DNA of 64,000 bases from DASYKT01 sp035995185 (lineage in GTDB: Bacteria; Acidobacteriota; Blastocatellia; Pyrinomonadales; Pyrinomonadaceae): assembly GCA_035995185.1 (NCBI GenBank), contig DASYKT010000005.1, positions 124,001 through 188,000 of the forward strand. The letters run 5' to 3'. The first letter of the stretch is position 1; each line of letters starts with the position of its first letter. Below, piece by piece: positions 52,855 through 61,755 of this stretch. Below the pieces are notes generated by a model. It made no database searches. It was not told where the DNA came from and was given only the letters and a program-made list of their open reading frames with translations. Both the position numbers and the translations under genes were made by a program.

Positions 52855-54068
52855 GGTTTATCCAGGTGTATCACCGGACTCTGCGGCGCCTGTTGGCCGT
52901 TCACGAGTAAAATTATGTTGTAATCCCCTCTCTCGACTGCGAGATTTCCAGGATCCGGGGGCGGCGGCGGCGCGGGCATCACCAGGCGTATTTTTGTCTG
53001 CCTTGGCGCGGGATCAGGCGAAGCAGCCAAAGTGTCGAACATATTCGAAACTGCCCCATTGCGGTAAAAGGCAAGCATGGCATCGTCTGAATCGGAACCG
53101 AGTAAAAGCCCGGTGAGTTCAACTATCGCACTCGCTTTGCTTCCGGTTATCGTTACCTCGTCGTCAATGATCTCAGCATTACTTATGGTCGGAACAAGAT
53201 TGCCGACAACCGCATTGCTCTTTCGTTTTTTGCCGGTTCCGGGCAGCGTTTGGACCACGGTCACAGGATGGCTCCCGGCAGAAATTGTGCTGGCCGCAAT
53301 GATCGACGGATCGGTGCGGAAACGGAGTTCGTCAGGCCGCTGTAAAGTGACCGGCAATTCGACCGGGCCGAGCATGACCGAAAGGCCCGACAGGTGCAGA
53401 TCGGTTCCGAGAATAGTTACCTCTTCACCAACTTCAAATCCCCCTGGCTTTAGTTCTTCGATACGGGCGCCCATCGAGGAAATAACATCGATACCAACCT
53501 TTGGCGACACCGGCGGTTTTGTATGGTCGACCCCGACGGGCAGCGAAAAATCTCCCGGCGCGGACGATGCGATCATCACCGGGCGCACCTGGAAACTGGC
53601 CGATAGGCGGATCTTTTCATCCGGTCCCTGCATTAATTTCGCGACCAGGTCCGAAGGCGCTTCGTCGAAAGTAATGTGCAGGGGGCTCGGATTGGGGCCA
53701 AGCGCGTCGAGGATAGAAGCGGACAGTGCCGGCTCAAGTCTGAGCAGGTCATCGGCATAAAGAGCGCGGAGTGCGACACCCAAATGTTCATGGGCCCTTT
53801 CCGAATCACTGTCGGCCGCCGACTCAAAGGCGGTCAAAAGATATTTCAAAACCAGCCAAAGCGGAGGTTTCTCTCCTTCATTAAGCGAAGTGTTTTTAAG
53901 ATATGGATCGAAGGTTATTTCATACAAGAACAGGTTGAGATGCGGATTGGAATTCGCGCCGCCGGAAGGCCGCCCGATGGACGTAGTGATAGTGCTGATC
54001 GCATCGATCCGCGCTTTGAGCAAAGCGCTAACGGCCCCGATCGCCTTTGATGTATCTGCAAGTGCCAT
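52851..54068 (-). CDS. DUF4255 (Pvc16-type) cap / tube-terminator protein
   Basis: 405 residues. Residues 1 to about 190: DUF4255 (AVSALLKARIDAIST, LNLFLYEITFDPYLKN, PPLWLVLKYLLTAF). Residues about 205-300: an IPT/TIG-like beta-sandwich (GGFEVGEEVTILGTDLHL). It terminates tube and sheath in Afp/PVC. Overlaps the downstream ATPase by four bases. Confidence 0.9.
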   Translation of the reverse strand: MALADTSKAIGAVSALLKARIDAISTITTSIGRPSGGANSNPHLNLFLYEITFDPYLKNTSLNEGEKPPLWLVLKYLLTAFESAADSDSERAHEHLGVALRALYADDLLRLEPALSASILDALGPNPSPLHITFDEAPSDLVAKLMQGPDEKIRLSASFQVRPVMIASSAPGDFSLPVGVDHTKPPVSPKVGIDVISSMGARIEELKPGGFEVGEEVTILGTDLHLSGLSVMLGPVELPVTLQRPDELRFRTDPSIIAASTISAGSHPVTVVQTLPGTGKKRKSNAVVGNLVPTISNAEIIDDEVTITGSKASAIVELTGLLLGSDSDDAMLAFYRNGAVSNMFDTLAASPDPAPRQTKIRLVMPAPPPPPDPGNLAVERGDYNIILLVNGQQAPQSPVIHLDKP

Positions 54069-54074
54069 TTTCTT

Positions 54075-55331
54075 CTAAAGGTAGCTGCGGCTAAGACGCG
54101 AAGACCCGCGCCCGGCTTCCTGCCCTGTATTTCTATCGCTTCTTTCCTGCGGATCTATTAACGTTTTTTGCGGGGGACTTTCTTCGTTTTCGATCACGAC
54201 ACTGATCGTTCCTATCGACAGTTCAAAGCTTTGTTCTTCTAACGGTAAATATCCGGGATCGCGTTCGCCCGCGGCCCTTTCTTTTTCGATATCTGCTCTT
54301 TCCGGCTCCTTTTTACCGGTGATCGTTATCACCCCGGGCTCGGCGTTCGCACTTGTGAACTCCCGATCGTCCGCAAACATTTCACTCGTATTTACTCGCG
54401 TAATTTCGATCGCATGCGCCACGTCGGTCGCCTGTGCTGCTTCAGTCCCTTGTGCCGCTTTGATCGCTTGTGCCGCTTGCGATCCTTGCGATTCTTCGGT
54501 CTCCGACGGAGAGGCGGCCGCCCAATCGATCACTTCCTGAAAAACTATATTTTGAATTTCGGCAGCGCTGAGATCGCGCCGTTCGATGATCTCGGCCGTT
54601 TTCGCAAAATATTGGTTTTCATTCGCCTTTACCGGCGCCTCGATCTCGATCACGTTTAATTCCGGTGTGCCTGGCCCTACCGGCTCGGCCAGTGAGGTTA
54701 ATTCCGAAACAATAATGTCAGCCGCAATTTCCTGCTTGGCGTTACGCGGACTTTCCGGCGTATTTTTCGCATCCGCCGTTTTTTCTATTATCCTTCCCGG
54801 CGTTTCTATTTTTCCCGCCGGCATTTCAGCCGGAGCGTTTTCCTCCTGGCTGACCTTTTTAGATAAAACCCCCAGCTTTTTTTCCGGAACTGATTCGGGA
54901 ATTGATCCCTGAACTGATTCCCGCATTGATTCCTGGGCTGATTTCCGCCTTGGTCCCGTTACGGATTCAACGACGGGATCGGCGATGCGGACAACTAAGT
55001 TGGCCGGAGCGTTTTCACGAACCTCAGGATCCTGCTTCCGCAACTCCTGATTCTTGAGCTGCTCTGGCGGCAAAAAGGGTTCACCCTGCGCCGCCGCGCG
55101 GGGTCTATCTTCGGACCTTTGTTCAGGACTTTGTTGAGGACTTTGTCGGGATATTTGTTCGGACACATCCGAAACTCTTTCAGCTTTTTCGGATGAAGAT
55201 ACAAAAACCGTTTCCTCACGGTCGAGCGGAGCCGGCGATCCTCCGGCGCGAACTTTTCCGGTCCCGGGAGTTTTACTTTCACCCGAAAAACGGATTCCGC
55301 TCTGCCCGGCGATGCGTGAAAAATAGCCCAT
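54075..55331 (-). CDS. Disordered Glu/Gln/Pro/Ala-rich cluster protein, unknown function
   Basis: 418 residues from the ATG at 55331, which overlaps the preceding stop (TAATG). Start MGYFSRIAGQSGIRFSG, then low-complexity text rich in Glu, Gln, Ala, Pro and Ser with repeated short blocks (SRQSPQQSPEQR, QAAQAIKAAQGTEAAQ). The C-terminus is ELSIGTISVVIENEE...RGSSRLSRSYL, a short possibly folded tail. No known domain. It lies between the gp26-like and the cap gene. It could be a minimal tape measure, an assembly scaffold or a cargo-loading linker. Confidence 0.7.
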   Translation of the reverse strand: MGYFSRIAGQSGIRFSGESKTPGTGKVRAGGSPAPLDREETVFVSSSEKAERVSDVSEQISRQSPQQSPEQRSEDRPRAAAQGEPFLPPEQLKNQELRKQDPEVRENAPANLVVRIADPVVESVTGPRRKSAQESMRESVQGSIPESVPEKKLGVLSKKVSQEENAPAEMPAGKIETPGRIIEKTADAKNTPESPRNAKQEIAADIIVSELTSLAEPVGPGTPELNVIEIEAPVKANENQYFAKTAEIIERRDLSAAEIQNIVFQEVIDWAAASPSETEESQGSQAAQAIKAAQGTEAAQATDVAHAIEITRVNTSEMFADDREFTSANAEPGVITITGKKEPERADIEKERAAGERDPGYLPLEEQSFELSIGTISVVIENEESPPQKTLIDPQERSDRNTGQEAGRGSSRLSRSYL

Positions 55332-56164
55332 TACTTTCTTACTGCTCCTATCAATTCCAGATACTGCTTTCGGCGCCAATGTGGCACGCTGAATATTTCC
55401 TTCTCGTTCCAGTGATAATGCGACGCCAGCCGGTGGATCATTATGACCAACTGACTTTGTGCGCGGTTCAACATACCAAGCGCGGTCTCCATCAGGTCTA
55501 TCGCGTATTTATTGTCTTCGCCGCACTCCCCGCAGTTCACGCTGCAGGTAAAATCAACCAGCGGGTCTGCTTCCAGCATCGCCGCTTCGATCGCGCTTAG
55601 ATCTTCCGGCTCGATGTTTTCTATTACCTCCTGACTGACCGCCAGTGTCTCTGTCAACTCGGCCGCTAACGACCGCTCGTTCCTTACCACAAGGCCAGCC
55701 CACAGCTCCTGATCACGCCCCGTAGGTTTGCGAAACTCGAGACGGCGTCCTCTGATATCCAGGCCGACTACTTCGACCTGGTCGGCTTCGCTTTGAAGCA
55801 TTGAGATCTCTTGCAGCGTCAATTCCAATTCGATCTCTTCATTGCACCCGGCGCATTTGAAAGGAAATCCGAGCGATGTCTCAGGCCCGCCGGCTGCCAA
55901 TACCAGCAGGCATTCGATACGTTTGCCAATGGAAAGTTCGCGGAAGAAACCAGCCGGCAAGACCCCGGCCGGATCGACAATGCATGATTCGAGCAGATAG
56001 GTAGCCAGCGCGGCCCGGTCAGCCGACGAAAAGTCCGCACTAAGATCGGCTTCGGATATTCCGAACCGCCGCAACCCGGCATTTCTCACCGCGTCGTGAC
56101 GGCCGGAACTCAAGGAAAACTCCGGCAGCGGGATCAGTGCACTTGTTCCCGAAAGAATATTCAT
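55331..56164 (-). CDS. T4 gp26-like baseplate protein with zinc-type cysteines
   Basis: 277 residues. The C-terminal ALGMLNRAQSQLVIMIHRLASHYHWNEKEIFSVPHWRRKQYLEL motif is typical of this phage baseplate-hub family. Two Cys pairs, FKCAGCNEE (104, 107) and CSVNCGECGED (about 204-211), could form a zinc site. In eCIS clusters a gp26-like gene often lies next to the tube gene. It starts 18 bp after the tube-gene stop. Confidence 0.8.
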   Translation of the reverse strand: MNILSGTSALIPLPEFSLSSGRHDAVRNAGLRRFGISEADLSADFSSADRAALATYLLESCIVDPAGVLPAGFFRELSIGKRIECLLVLAAGGPETSLGFPFKCAGCNEEIELELTLQEISMLQSEADQVEVVGLDIRGRRLEFRKPTGRDQELWAGLVVRNERSLAAELTETLAVSQEVIENIEPEDLSAIEAAMLEADPLVDFTCSVNCGECGEDNKYAIDLMETALGMLNRAQSQLVIMIHRLASHYHWNEKEIFSVPHWRRKQYLELIGAVRK

Positions 56165-56181
56165 GCGCTAATTCCCCGTTA

Positions 56182-56709
56182 CTAACCTTGCGGTACGTCG
56201 TCTGCTTCGTCAGGTTCCTTGGTGTCTTTATCGCGGTCCCAACCCTCGAGTTCGAGTTTCAGCGATTCGATGGCGACCGCGTTCGCGTTGGCATTAAGCT
56301 CCGGCATCGCCGTGTACTCGCTGACCCAGCAGTCATATAAAAAATACCTGTAAACCACATGGCCTTTTTCGTTCATCATTTCCAGTGTCAGGTTTCTTTT
56401 ATAATCCCTAAGATCCATCGCCGTATCGCCCGAGTAGGGATGAACCCGGTTGGCCCAGGCTTCGAACTCCGCATCGTGGGTCAGCCCGCGTTCGAGCGTG
56501 ATCGCATCATAGCTGGTGCGCCCCGGTGATTTATGATCGGTGCTGTTGTCGCCGCCGTCACGATGTTTTACCACCTCGGTAGTTCGCTTTAGAGCGCTGA
56601 CCTTGCTGACGCCCATTATCGTCTGGTTGGTTTCGCCGAATTTCAGACGAAATTTAAAGTTCTTGTACGGGTCGTACCTCTTAGCGTTCTTGACAAATCC
56701 TTTAGCCAT
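56182..56709 (-). CDS. Inner-tube protein (gp19/Afp1-like)
   Basis: 175 residues. YDPYKNFKFRLKFGETNQTIMGVSKVSALKRTTEVVKHRDGG matches the T4 gp19 tube family, followed by TYDAITLERGL. and TLEMMNEKGHVVYRYFLYDCWVSEYTAMPELNANANAVAIESLKLELEGW. This is the only tube gene in the window (Afp and PVC have two, Afp1 and Afp5). Confidence 0.93.
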   Translation of the reverse strand: MAKGFVKNAKRYDPYKNFKFRLKFGETNQTIMGVSKVSALKRTTEVVKHRDGGDNSTDHKSPGRTSYDAITLERGLTHDAEFEAWANRVHPYSGDTAMDLRDYKRNLTLEMMNEKGHVVYRYFLYDCWVSEYTAMPELNANANAVAIESLKLELEGWDRDKDTKEPDEADDVPQG

Positions 56710-56730
56710 TTCTTGCTCCTTTTAATTTGT

Positions 56731-59190
56731 TTACACATCCGGTATCTGCTGGATCGAGATGATCACAAATTCCGCGGGTTTGAGCGGCGCAAAGCCGACA
56801 ATGATATTCACGATACCGAGATTCCGGTCGTTCGCCGTGGTCGTTTCACCGTCACATTTAACAAAAAACGCCTTGTCCGGCGTCGACCCCTGAAAAGCGC
56901 CCTGCCGGAAAAGCCCCATCATAAACGCATTGAGATTCATTCTGATCGTTGCCCAGAGCGGTTCGTCATTCGGTTCGAAAACGACCCATTTCGTCCCGCG
57001 AAAAAGCGATTCTTCGAGGAAAAGAGCCAGCCTACGGATCGGAATATATTTCCATTCCGAGCCGAAGTCGTCCGAACCATCGAGCGTCCGCGCGCCCCAG
57101 TTTACTATGCCGTTCGGGAATTTCCGGATGCAGTTGACACCCAATTTATTCAGCACGCCATTTTCGTTATCGGTCAGATTTATTTCGACATCGGTAACCC
57201 CGTTTAAGGTGGCTTCGGTCCCGGCTGGCGCTTTCCAAACACCGCGCTGCGAATCTGTCCGGGCCATCAACCCGGCGATCATACCTGACGGACCGATCGG
57301 TTTAATGATCCCGGCATCGCTATATTTAAGACGCGGGTAAAAGACCGCTGAATTCTTTTTGCTGACCCCGATACGAAAAGTATTGACCGCTGTCGCATCG
57401 GCCGCCGGGTGATCGTCATTGGTCCAATCGGTCGGAGCGTCGAGGAGCAGAAAGGCCCGGTGCGCTTCGCAATAAACGCTGGCCGCACTTTTCACCTTCA
57501 GCAGATCGACCTCGGAATCTCCCGGCAATACCATCAGGTTAAAAAGGTCTACCGTATCGAGCGCATAAAAGCCCGTGTGAGCGATCGGGTCTCCTTCATA
57601 TTCTGCTTGGCCCGGAGCGCTGCCGTTACTGCCGTCGATCCCCGTCAATTGATAATCGCTGGTGGTTATATTTCCCAGGCTGTATCGTTGGGTGTTTTGC
57701 ACGAATCCCGCGGCTAACCCTACATCGCCCGCAGTCGAAGTGACCCCGTCTTTCATCCCAACGGTAACTTTGTCGTTGATGGTGCCGCCTTTTCGTTTAA
57801 AAACCAGGTGATAACCCGAAAGCTCCGCCGTGACCGGAGAATTGACATCGGCGTTTACTGCCTGCTGTATTTTCCTGAGTTTTTCGATCAACCCGGAATT
57901 GCCGCCCGCGGCATCGACGAAATTCAGGTCGGCAGCGGATTTGGTTTTCAGATCGACGAGGATGGAAGTAGAGTTGACGATGACCGCCGCGAGTCGTTCC
58001 TGCCTTAGCACCGAAAAAGCATCAAGGCCGTTTAGTCCCGCAGTAAAGTCAGCAACATTCCCTCCGGCAAAATATGTGCCGTTTGCCACCGGCCGGAGAC
58101 TGCTGAACCTGGCAACTTCGATTCCGCCGTTATCCACTCCCAACATCATCGGCGCGGCAAAGTCATTCGAGCCGGCGCTGCGAATAGTAACATTGGGCGC
58201 GTCCTTGAAATCGAGGGTAGTTGAATCGGCGGTGATTCGCAGAAGAGCCGCTGAGGATTTTGCCAGGTCCGGGGGCAAAGGGGTCAAAATATCGAAACTA
58301 ACCTTGACCTTGATGCCCGGCAGCACGGACGCGATCGCAAAGTTGATAGTGTCTTCGATCGGTTTGGTCAAAGCCGCCATGTTCGCGACCGGATTCGGCG
58401 GAATAGGTATTCCGGCCAGATCGACGTCTATATCCTGCTTTCCATCCAGGTTGATCTTAAATTTACTTTTTAACTTAGTCGCGTCTCCGCCGTTGGCCGG
58501 GTCATTAACATCCGTCATAGCGCGAAGAGTGTCAGCTACACTTTTCAGCATAGGCGCAAGCCCATCAGTGCCGTCCGTGCCGATAAAGACACTCCTGCTC
58601 TGAGAAAATCCTGGCAGAGCAGCGTTAAGAACAGCCGCGGTCACCGCAGATTGGAGATTGATCAGCTTGGACGACTGTGACACAAAGGCCGGGGCGAATC
58701 TGCTGGAGCGCGGGTCCATCGAAAGGTTCAAAAATACCTCCGTTTTTTGAAGTACTCCTCCCGTCTCCTGCGTAACCTTGAGATTAAAACTATCGTCCTG
58801 GTTGGTGGTGTTGTAATCAACCTCTAACTTTACATCTTGCCCCCAAGTGCCGGGAGCTTTTGCCGTGGCCGTCAGAACATTGGTTTTGGACAGGCTTTTA
58901 AGCGTAACGCTTGCCGCACCGGCGCCTTTGGCCAGCCGCACTACGTAACAATCGGTTCCGCCGTTGGCAAAAAATTGGTTGACACTTGCGCCCAATTCGC
59001 TTGACGGGTGTCCGCCGCCGAATTCGCGCAGAAAATCCGAGTAACTCACGCACCTCACGGCTTTGTTTATCGGCCCTTTTTGGGTGCGCCCTAAAAAGGC
59101 GCCTATTGATGTGGACACACCTGTAATGGTCCGGACACCGCTTGGAACTTCCTGGATATAAACCCCCGGGTAAGTTGGTTGGATCGGCAT
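56731..59190 (-). CDS. Contractile sheath protein, oversized
   Basis: 819 residues, roughly twice the Afp sheath subunits. N-terminal TYPGVYIQEVPSGVRTITGV and C-terminal LNAFMMGLFRQGAFQGSTPDKAFFVKCDGETT...IIVGFAPLKPAEFVIISIQQ are the conserved sheath core. A central insert of about 350 residues (about 130-470, rich in Asp, Lys, Val and Ala) has no family I know and probably faces outward. First gene of the cluster; strong ribosome-binding site TAGGAGGAAATC immediately before the ATG. It is the only sheath gene (Afp has three). Confidence 0.93.
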   Translation of the reverse strand: MPIQPTYPGVYIQEVPSGVRTITGVSTSIGAFLGRTQKGPINKAVRCVSYSDFLREFGGGHPSSELGASVNQFFANGGTDCYVVRLAKGAGAASVTLKSLSKTNVLTATAKAPGTWGQDVKLEVDYNTTNQDDSFNLKVTQETGGVLQKTEVFLNLSMDPRSSRFAPAFVSQSSKLINLQSAVTAAVLNAALPGFSQSRSVFIGTDGTDGLAPMLKSVADTLRAMTDVNDPANGGDATKLKSKFKINLDGKQDIDVDLAGIPIPPNPVANMAALTKPIEDTINFAIASVLPGIKVKVSFDILTPLPPDLAKSSAALLRITADSTTLDFKDAPNVTIRSAGSNDFAAPMMLGVDNGGIEVARFSSLRPVANGTYFAGGNVADFTAGLNGLDAFSVLRQERLAAVIVNSTSILVDLKTKSAADLNFVDAAGGNSGLIEKLRKIQQAVNADVNSPVTAELSGYHLVFKRKGGTINDKVTVGMKDGVTSTAGDVGLAAGFVQNTQRYSLGNITTSDYQLTGIDGSNGSAPGQAEYEGDPIAHTGFYALDTVDLFNLMVLPGDSEVDLLKVKSAASVYCEAHRAFLLLDAPTDWTNDDHPAADATAVNTFRIGVSKKNSAVFYPRLKYSDAGIIKPIGPSGMIAGLMARTDSQRGVWKAPAGTEATLNGVTDVEINLTDNENGVLNKLGVNCIRKFPNGIVNWGARTLDGSDDFGSEWKYIPIRRLALFLEESLFRGTKWVVFEPNDEPLWATIRMNLNAFMMGLFRQGAFQGSTPDKAFFVKCDGETTTANDRNLGIVNIIVGFAPLKPAEFVIISIQQIPDV

Positions 59191-59733
59191 GATTTCCTCC
59201 TAAAGGTTATTTTGAAAAGACAGAAATACTGTCTTTGCCAATACTCGTAGTAATAAGCATTAAGCTTGGGAGCAGGGGATGCTTTAAAAATTATCAGAGA
59301 GGGAGGTTGCCAAAAAACACACTTGCTTTAACAAGATATGTTGACAACTAAGTCTCTGCCTGGCTTAGTTAAAAACCTTTTCTCCGCAGTAACTGTGTAA
59401 AGTAAATGGAAGTTTCTGGAAAACTTTTCGAGGGTCCGCTTTTGCCGTGAAGTTAAGCAAAATCGTTACCACTTTTAAGGCTCCGACTAAGGAACAGGGC
59501 CATTAAAAACTCAGAAAGGTCTACAACTCTACGTATCTGTGAGCGACACTATAATATAAAGTTTTTTAAAAAGCAATATTTTTCGCTAAAGGGAGCGCAT
59601 TTTGAGGTGAACTGCAAAAAGGTACCTTGCGATACCCCTAAACTATTGAATTATTGATACTTGAAAGATTTGAATGAGGTGGGAATTATACAGATAACTT
59701 ATATCCAGCGTGTAAAACCCAAAAAAAATTGTA
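59191..59733. other. 543-bp spacer upstream of the eCIS cluster
   Basis: No gene. On the minus strand this must hold the cluster promoter and a long leader. The only AT-rich promoter-like string I saw is TATATTATAG near 59548-59558 (minus strand), with no convincing -35 element. It also contains several short AT-rich hairpins. Nothing else supported. Confidence 0.6.
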
Positions 59734-59807
59734 TGCTCCCGGCGCGATTCGAACGCACGGCCTACCGCTTAGGAGGCGGTCGCTCTATCCAACTGAGCTA
59801 CGGGAGC
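59734..59807 (-). tRNA. tRNA-Arg (anticodon CCU)
   Basis: 74-base cloverleaf. Acceptor GCTCCCG/CGGGAGC with A discriminator, D-arm GCTC...GAGC, anticodon loop CTCCTAA, T-arm with TTCGAAT. CCA is not encoded. It reads AGG. It sits just upstream of the eCIS promoter region. Confidence 0.92.
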
Positions 59808-59814
59808 ACAAGTT

Positions 59815-59851
59815 AATTTTGGATTTTGGATTGCCGACTTTGGATTGTCAA
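59815..59851. repeat. TTGGATTTTGGATTGC motif, copy of a dispersed repeat
   Basis: ATTTTGGATTTTGGATTGCC and TTTGGATTG next to it resemble the TGGATTTTAGGTTTTAGAT text at about 60383-60465. Intergenic, purpose unknown. Confidence 0.45.
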
Positions 59852-59855
59852 GTTT

Positions 59856-60377
59856 TTAATCGTCGTACTTCAAAAGCGAAAAGACTTCCCTGTCGCCGAA
59901 CTTCTGTCTTCCGTTCAGGAACGTAAGCTCAACGGCGAATGCGACTCCGGCGACATTTCCCTTTTGCTGTTCTACCAGGTCGACCACGGCTTTGGCAGTC
60001 CCGCCGGTCGCCAGAAGATCGTCCACGATCAAAACATTATGTCCTTCGCCCACCGCGTCTTTGTGCATCTGCAGCGTATCCTGCCCGTATTCCAGGTCGT
60101 AAGATACGGAAACGCATTCCGCCGGCAGCTTATTAGGTTTGCGCACCGGCACAAATCCGGTTCCTAAGGCGATCGCCATCGGCGCGCCAAAAATAAAACC
60201 GCGCGATTCGATACCGATAATGGTATCGATCTGTTTACCTTTATATTGCTCGACCAGCGCGTCGATGGTTTGCTTCAAACCGTCGGCGTCTTTTAATAAG
60301 GTTGTAATATCGTAAAAATTTATTCCGGGTTTTGGAAAATCCGGCACTTCACGAATAAGTTTTTTCAAGTGTTCCAT
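59856..60377 (-). CDS. apt: Adenine phosphoribosyltransferase
   Basis: Salvages adenine to AMP with PRPP. 173 residues, the expected size. Start MEHLKKLIREVPDFPKPGINFYDITTLLKD and the PRPP-binding motif VLIVDDLLATGGTAKA are diagnostic. The gene stands between the eCIS cluster and the acylphosphatase gene on the same strand. Confidence 0.96.
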   Translation of the reverse strand: MEHLKKLIREVPDFPKPGINFYDITTLLKDADGLKQTIDALVEQYKGKQIDTIIGIESRGFIFGAPMAIALGTGFVPVRKPNKLPAECVSVSYDLEYGQDTLQMHKDAVGEGHNVLIVDDLLATGGTAKAVVDLVEQQKGNVAGVAFAVELTFLNGRQKFGDREVFSLLKYDD

Positions 60378-60459
60378 CCAGTCAATTTTGGATTTTAGGT
60401 TTTAGATTTTGGCTTTGCTTTTTTGATCTGCGACCCAAAATCCCCAATCTAAAATCGGC

Positions 60460-60735
60460 TCACCTTTCTATTCTAAATGCAGAATATAAACCGCTCGGTT
60501 CGATCACGATCTCTTCCAATCTATCAATCTCGGAATATTCCGGCCCGGTTGCCAGGTCGTGTTTAAAGGCTTCCACAACGTCCGCCGGGGCTTCCACCAG
60601 CGCTTCGACGCGCCCGTCCGGAAGATTTCGCACATAGCCCCGGACCTGGTGCTTGGCCGCCGCGCGCTGGGCAAAAAACCGGTAACCCACGCCCTGCACT
60701 ACTCCGCTGATCAAAAATCTTCGCGCTATTATCAT
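60460..60735 (-). CDS. acyP: Acylphosphatase
   Basis: Hydrolyses acyl phosphates. 91 residues with the two signature segments GVVQGVGYRFFAQR (catalytic Arg) and GYVRNLPDGRVEALVE (catalytic Asn). About 80 bp upstream of apt. The ATG at 60735 gives the normal length. Confidence 0.94.
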   Translation of the reverse strand: MIIARRFLISGVVQGVGYRFFAQRAAAKHQVRGYVRNLPDGRVEALVEAPADVVEAFKHDLATGPEYSEIDRLEEIVIEPSGLYSAFRIER

Positions 60736-60851
60736 TTTCGAACCTTGAATATTGTGCTTATCGCACGATGTTTTTGCAACCGAACGAGTTGACTATTCAG
60801 GCATTTACCAAGAAAATGTTAGCAGCTAAGTTATTTGTTTCCAGAAAATTC

Positions 60852-61751
60852 ATGAAACACCACGGCCGCAGGATTTCTTCAGCCCTTTATGCGTTCACGA
60901 TGCTGTATATCGGCGCGGTGCTGACTGTGTCTGCCCAGCAAAGGCCTTTGCTGACCGAGGAGGTCGATACCGTTCCGGTCGGTTCGATCCGGTTCGCCGC
61001 CGGGGTCGATTTTATTCAGGATGCCAAATTTCCGCTGTCCGGTTTAAAAGGCGACCTGACCCGTGTCGGCGTCATCAATCTGACCATCGGCGTAAACACC
61101 AATATTGAATTTCAGGTCGAAGGCACTCTGCAAAATTTCGTGTCGATAAATTCTGCGCTAAGCCCGTCGCCGATCCCGCTTTCGATGCCGCCGGGTTCCA
61201 ATTCCGCTAACGATTCGGGCGATTTCACTATTTCGACCAAGATCAAGCTGCGCAATGAAACAAAACTTCTGCCAGCACTGGGATTTAAATTCGGCGTTAC
61301 CTTGCCGAATTCCGACCAGGCCCGCGGTATCGGAACCAATCAGGTGAACGCGTTCGGCAAAGTGATCATACAGAAAAAATTCGGCAAGCAGTATTCGGAC
61401 AAACAATACTTCGCCAATGTTTTTGCCAACGTCGGACTGGGCATTATGCCTGCGCCGCTCCAAAGTTTCACCCAAAATGATGTGCTGCTTTACGGCGTCG
61501 GCGGCATATTCCGCATCAACAAATCGATCAACTTCGCGGGCGAGGTCAATGGCCGCGCCAGCACGCGCAGCGGAAATGCTCCGCTTGGCACCGAATCGGT
61601 TTCCGAACTCCGGCTGGGCACGCAGATCAAAGCCTCCGGGCTGCGTTTTGATACGGCCGCCATCATCGGGCTTGGCAGATTCAGCCCGCGCTCCGGCATC
61701 ACCTTCGGCGTCACTTACCAAACACCCAGCATTTTCACTCCGGCAAAATAA
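60852..61751 (+). CDS. Exported beta-barrel-like protein, unknown function
   Basis: 299 residues from the ATG at 60852, which gives a basic signal peptide (MKHHGRRISSALYAFTMLYIGAVLTVSAQ). In-frame starts at 60768 and 60816 lengthen the leader. The mature part is alternating beta-type (GVINLTIGVNTNIEFQVEG, FTISTKIKLRNETKLLPALGFKFGVTLP) and ends GVTYQTPSIFTPAK. Probably an outer-membrane channel or porin-like barrel; no family named. dtd follows four bases later. Confidence 0.75.
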   Translation: MKHHGRRISSALYAFTMLYIGAVLTVSAQQRPLLTEEVDTVPVGSIRFAAGVDFIQDAKFPLSGLKGDLTRVGVINLTIGVNTNIEFQVEGTLQNFVSINSALSPSPIPLSMPPGSNSANDSGDFTISTKIKLRNETKLLPALGFKFGVTLPNSDQARGIGTNQVNAFGKVIIQKKFGKQYSDKQYFANVFANVGLGIMPAPLQSFTQNDVLLYGVGGIFRINKSINFAGEVNGRASTRSGNAPLGTESVSELRLGTQIKASGLRFDTAAIIGLGRFSPRSGITFGVTYQTPSIFTPAK

Positions 61752-61755
61752 AAAG

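Noticed and set aside
29168..59190. Interpretation as a prophage, R-type pyocin or T6SS
   Set aside because: No capsid, portal, terminase, lysis or integrase genes, and no TssJ/L/M-type membrane proteins. The AAA+ ATPase, DUF4255 cap and DUF4157 proteins point to eCIS instead.
59734..59807. tRNA-Arg as integration site of the eCIS island
   Set aside because: I found no second copy of the tRNA 3' end near the other side of the cluster (29.1 kb or 25-27 kb) and no integrase gene.
61417..61755. Upstream extension of the dtd frame
   Set aside because: It overlaps the barrel-protein gene in another frame; the family start MRAVVQRV is at 61756.
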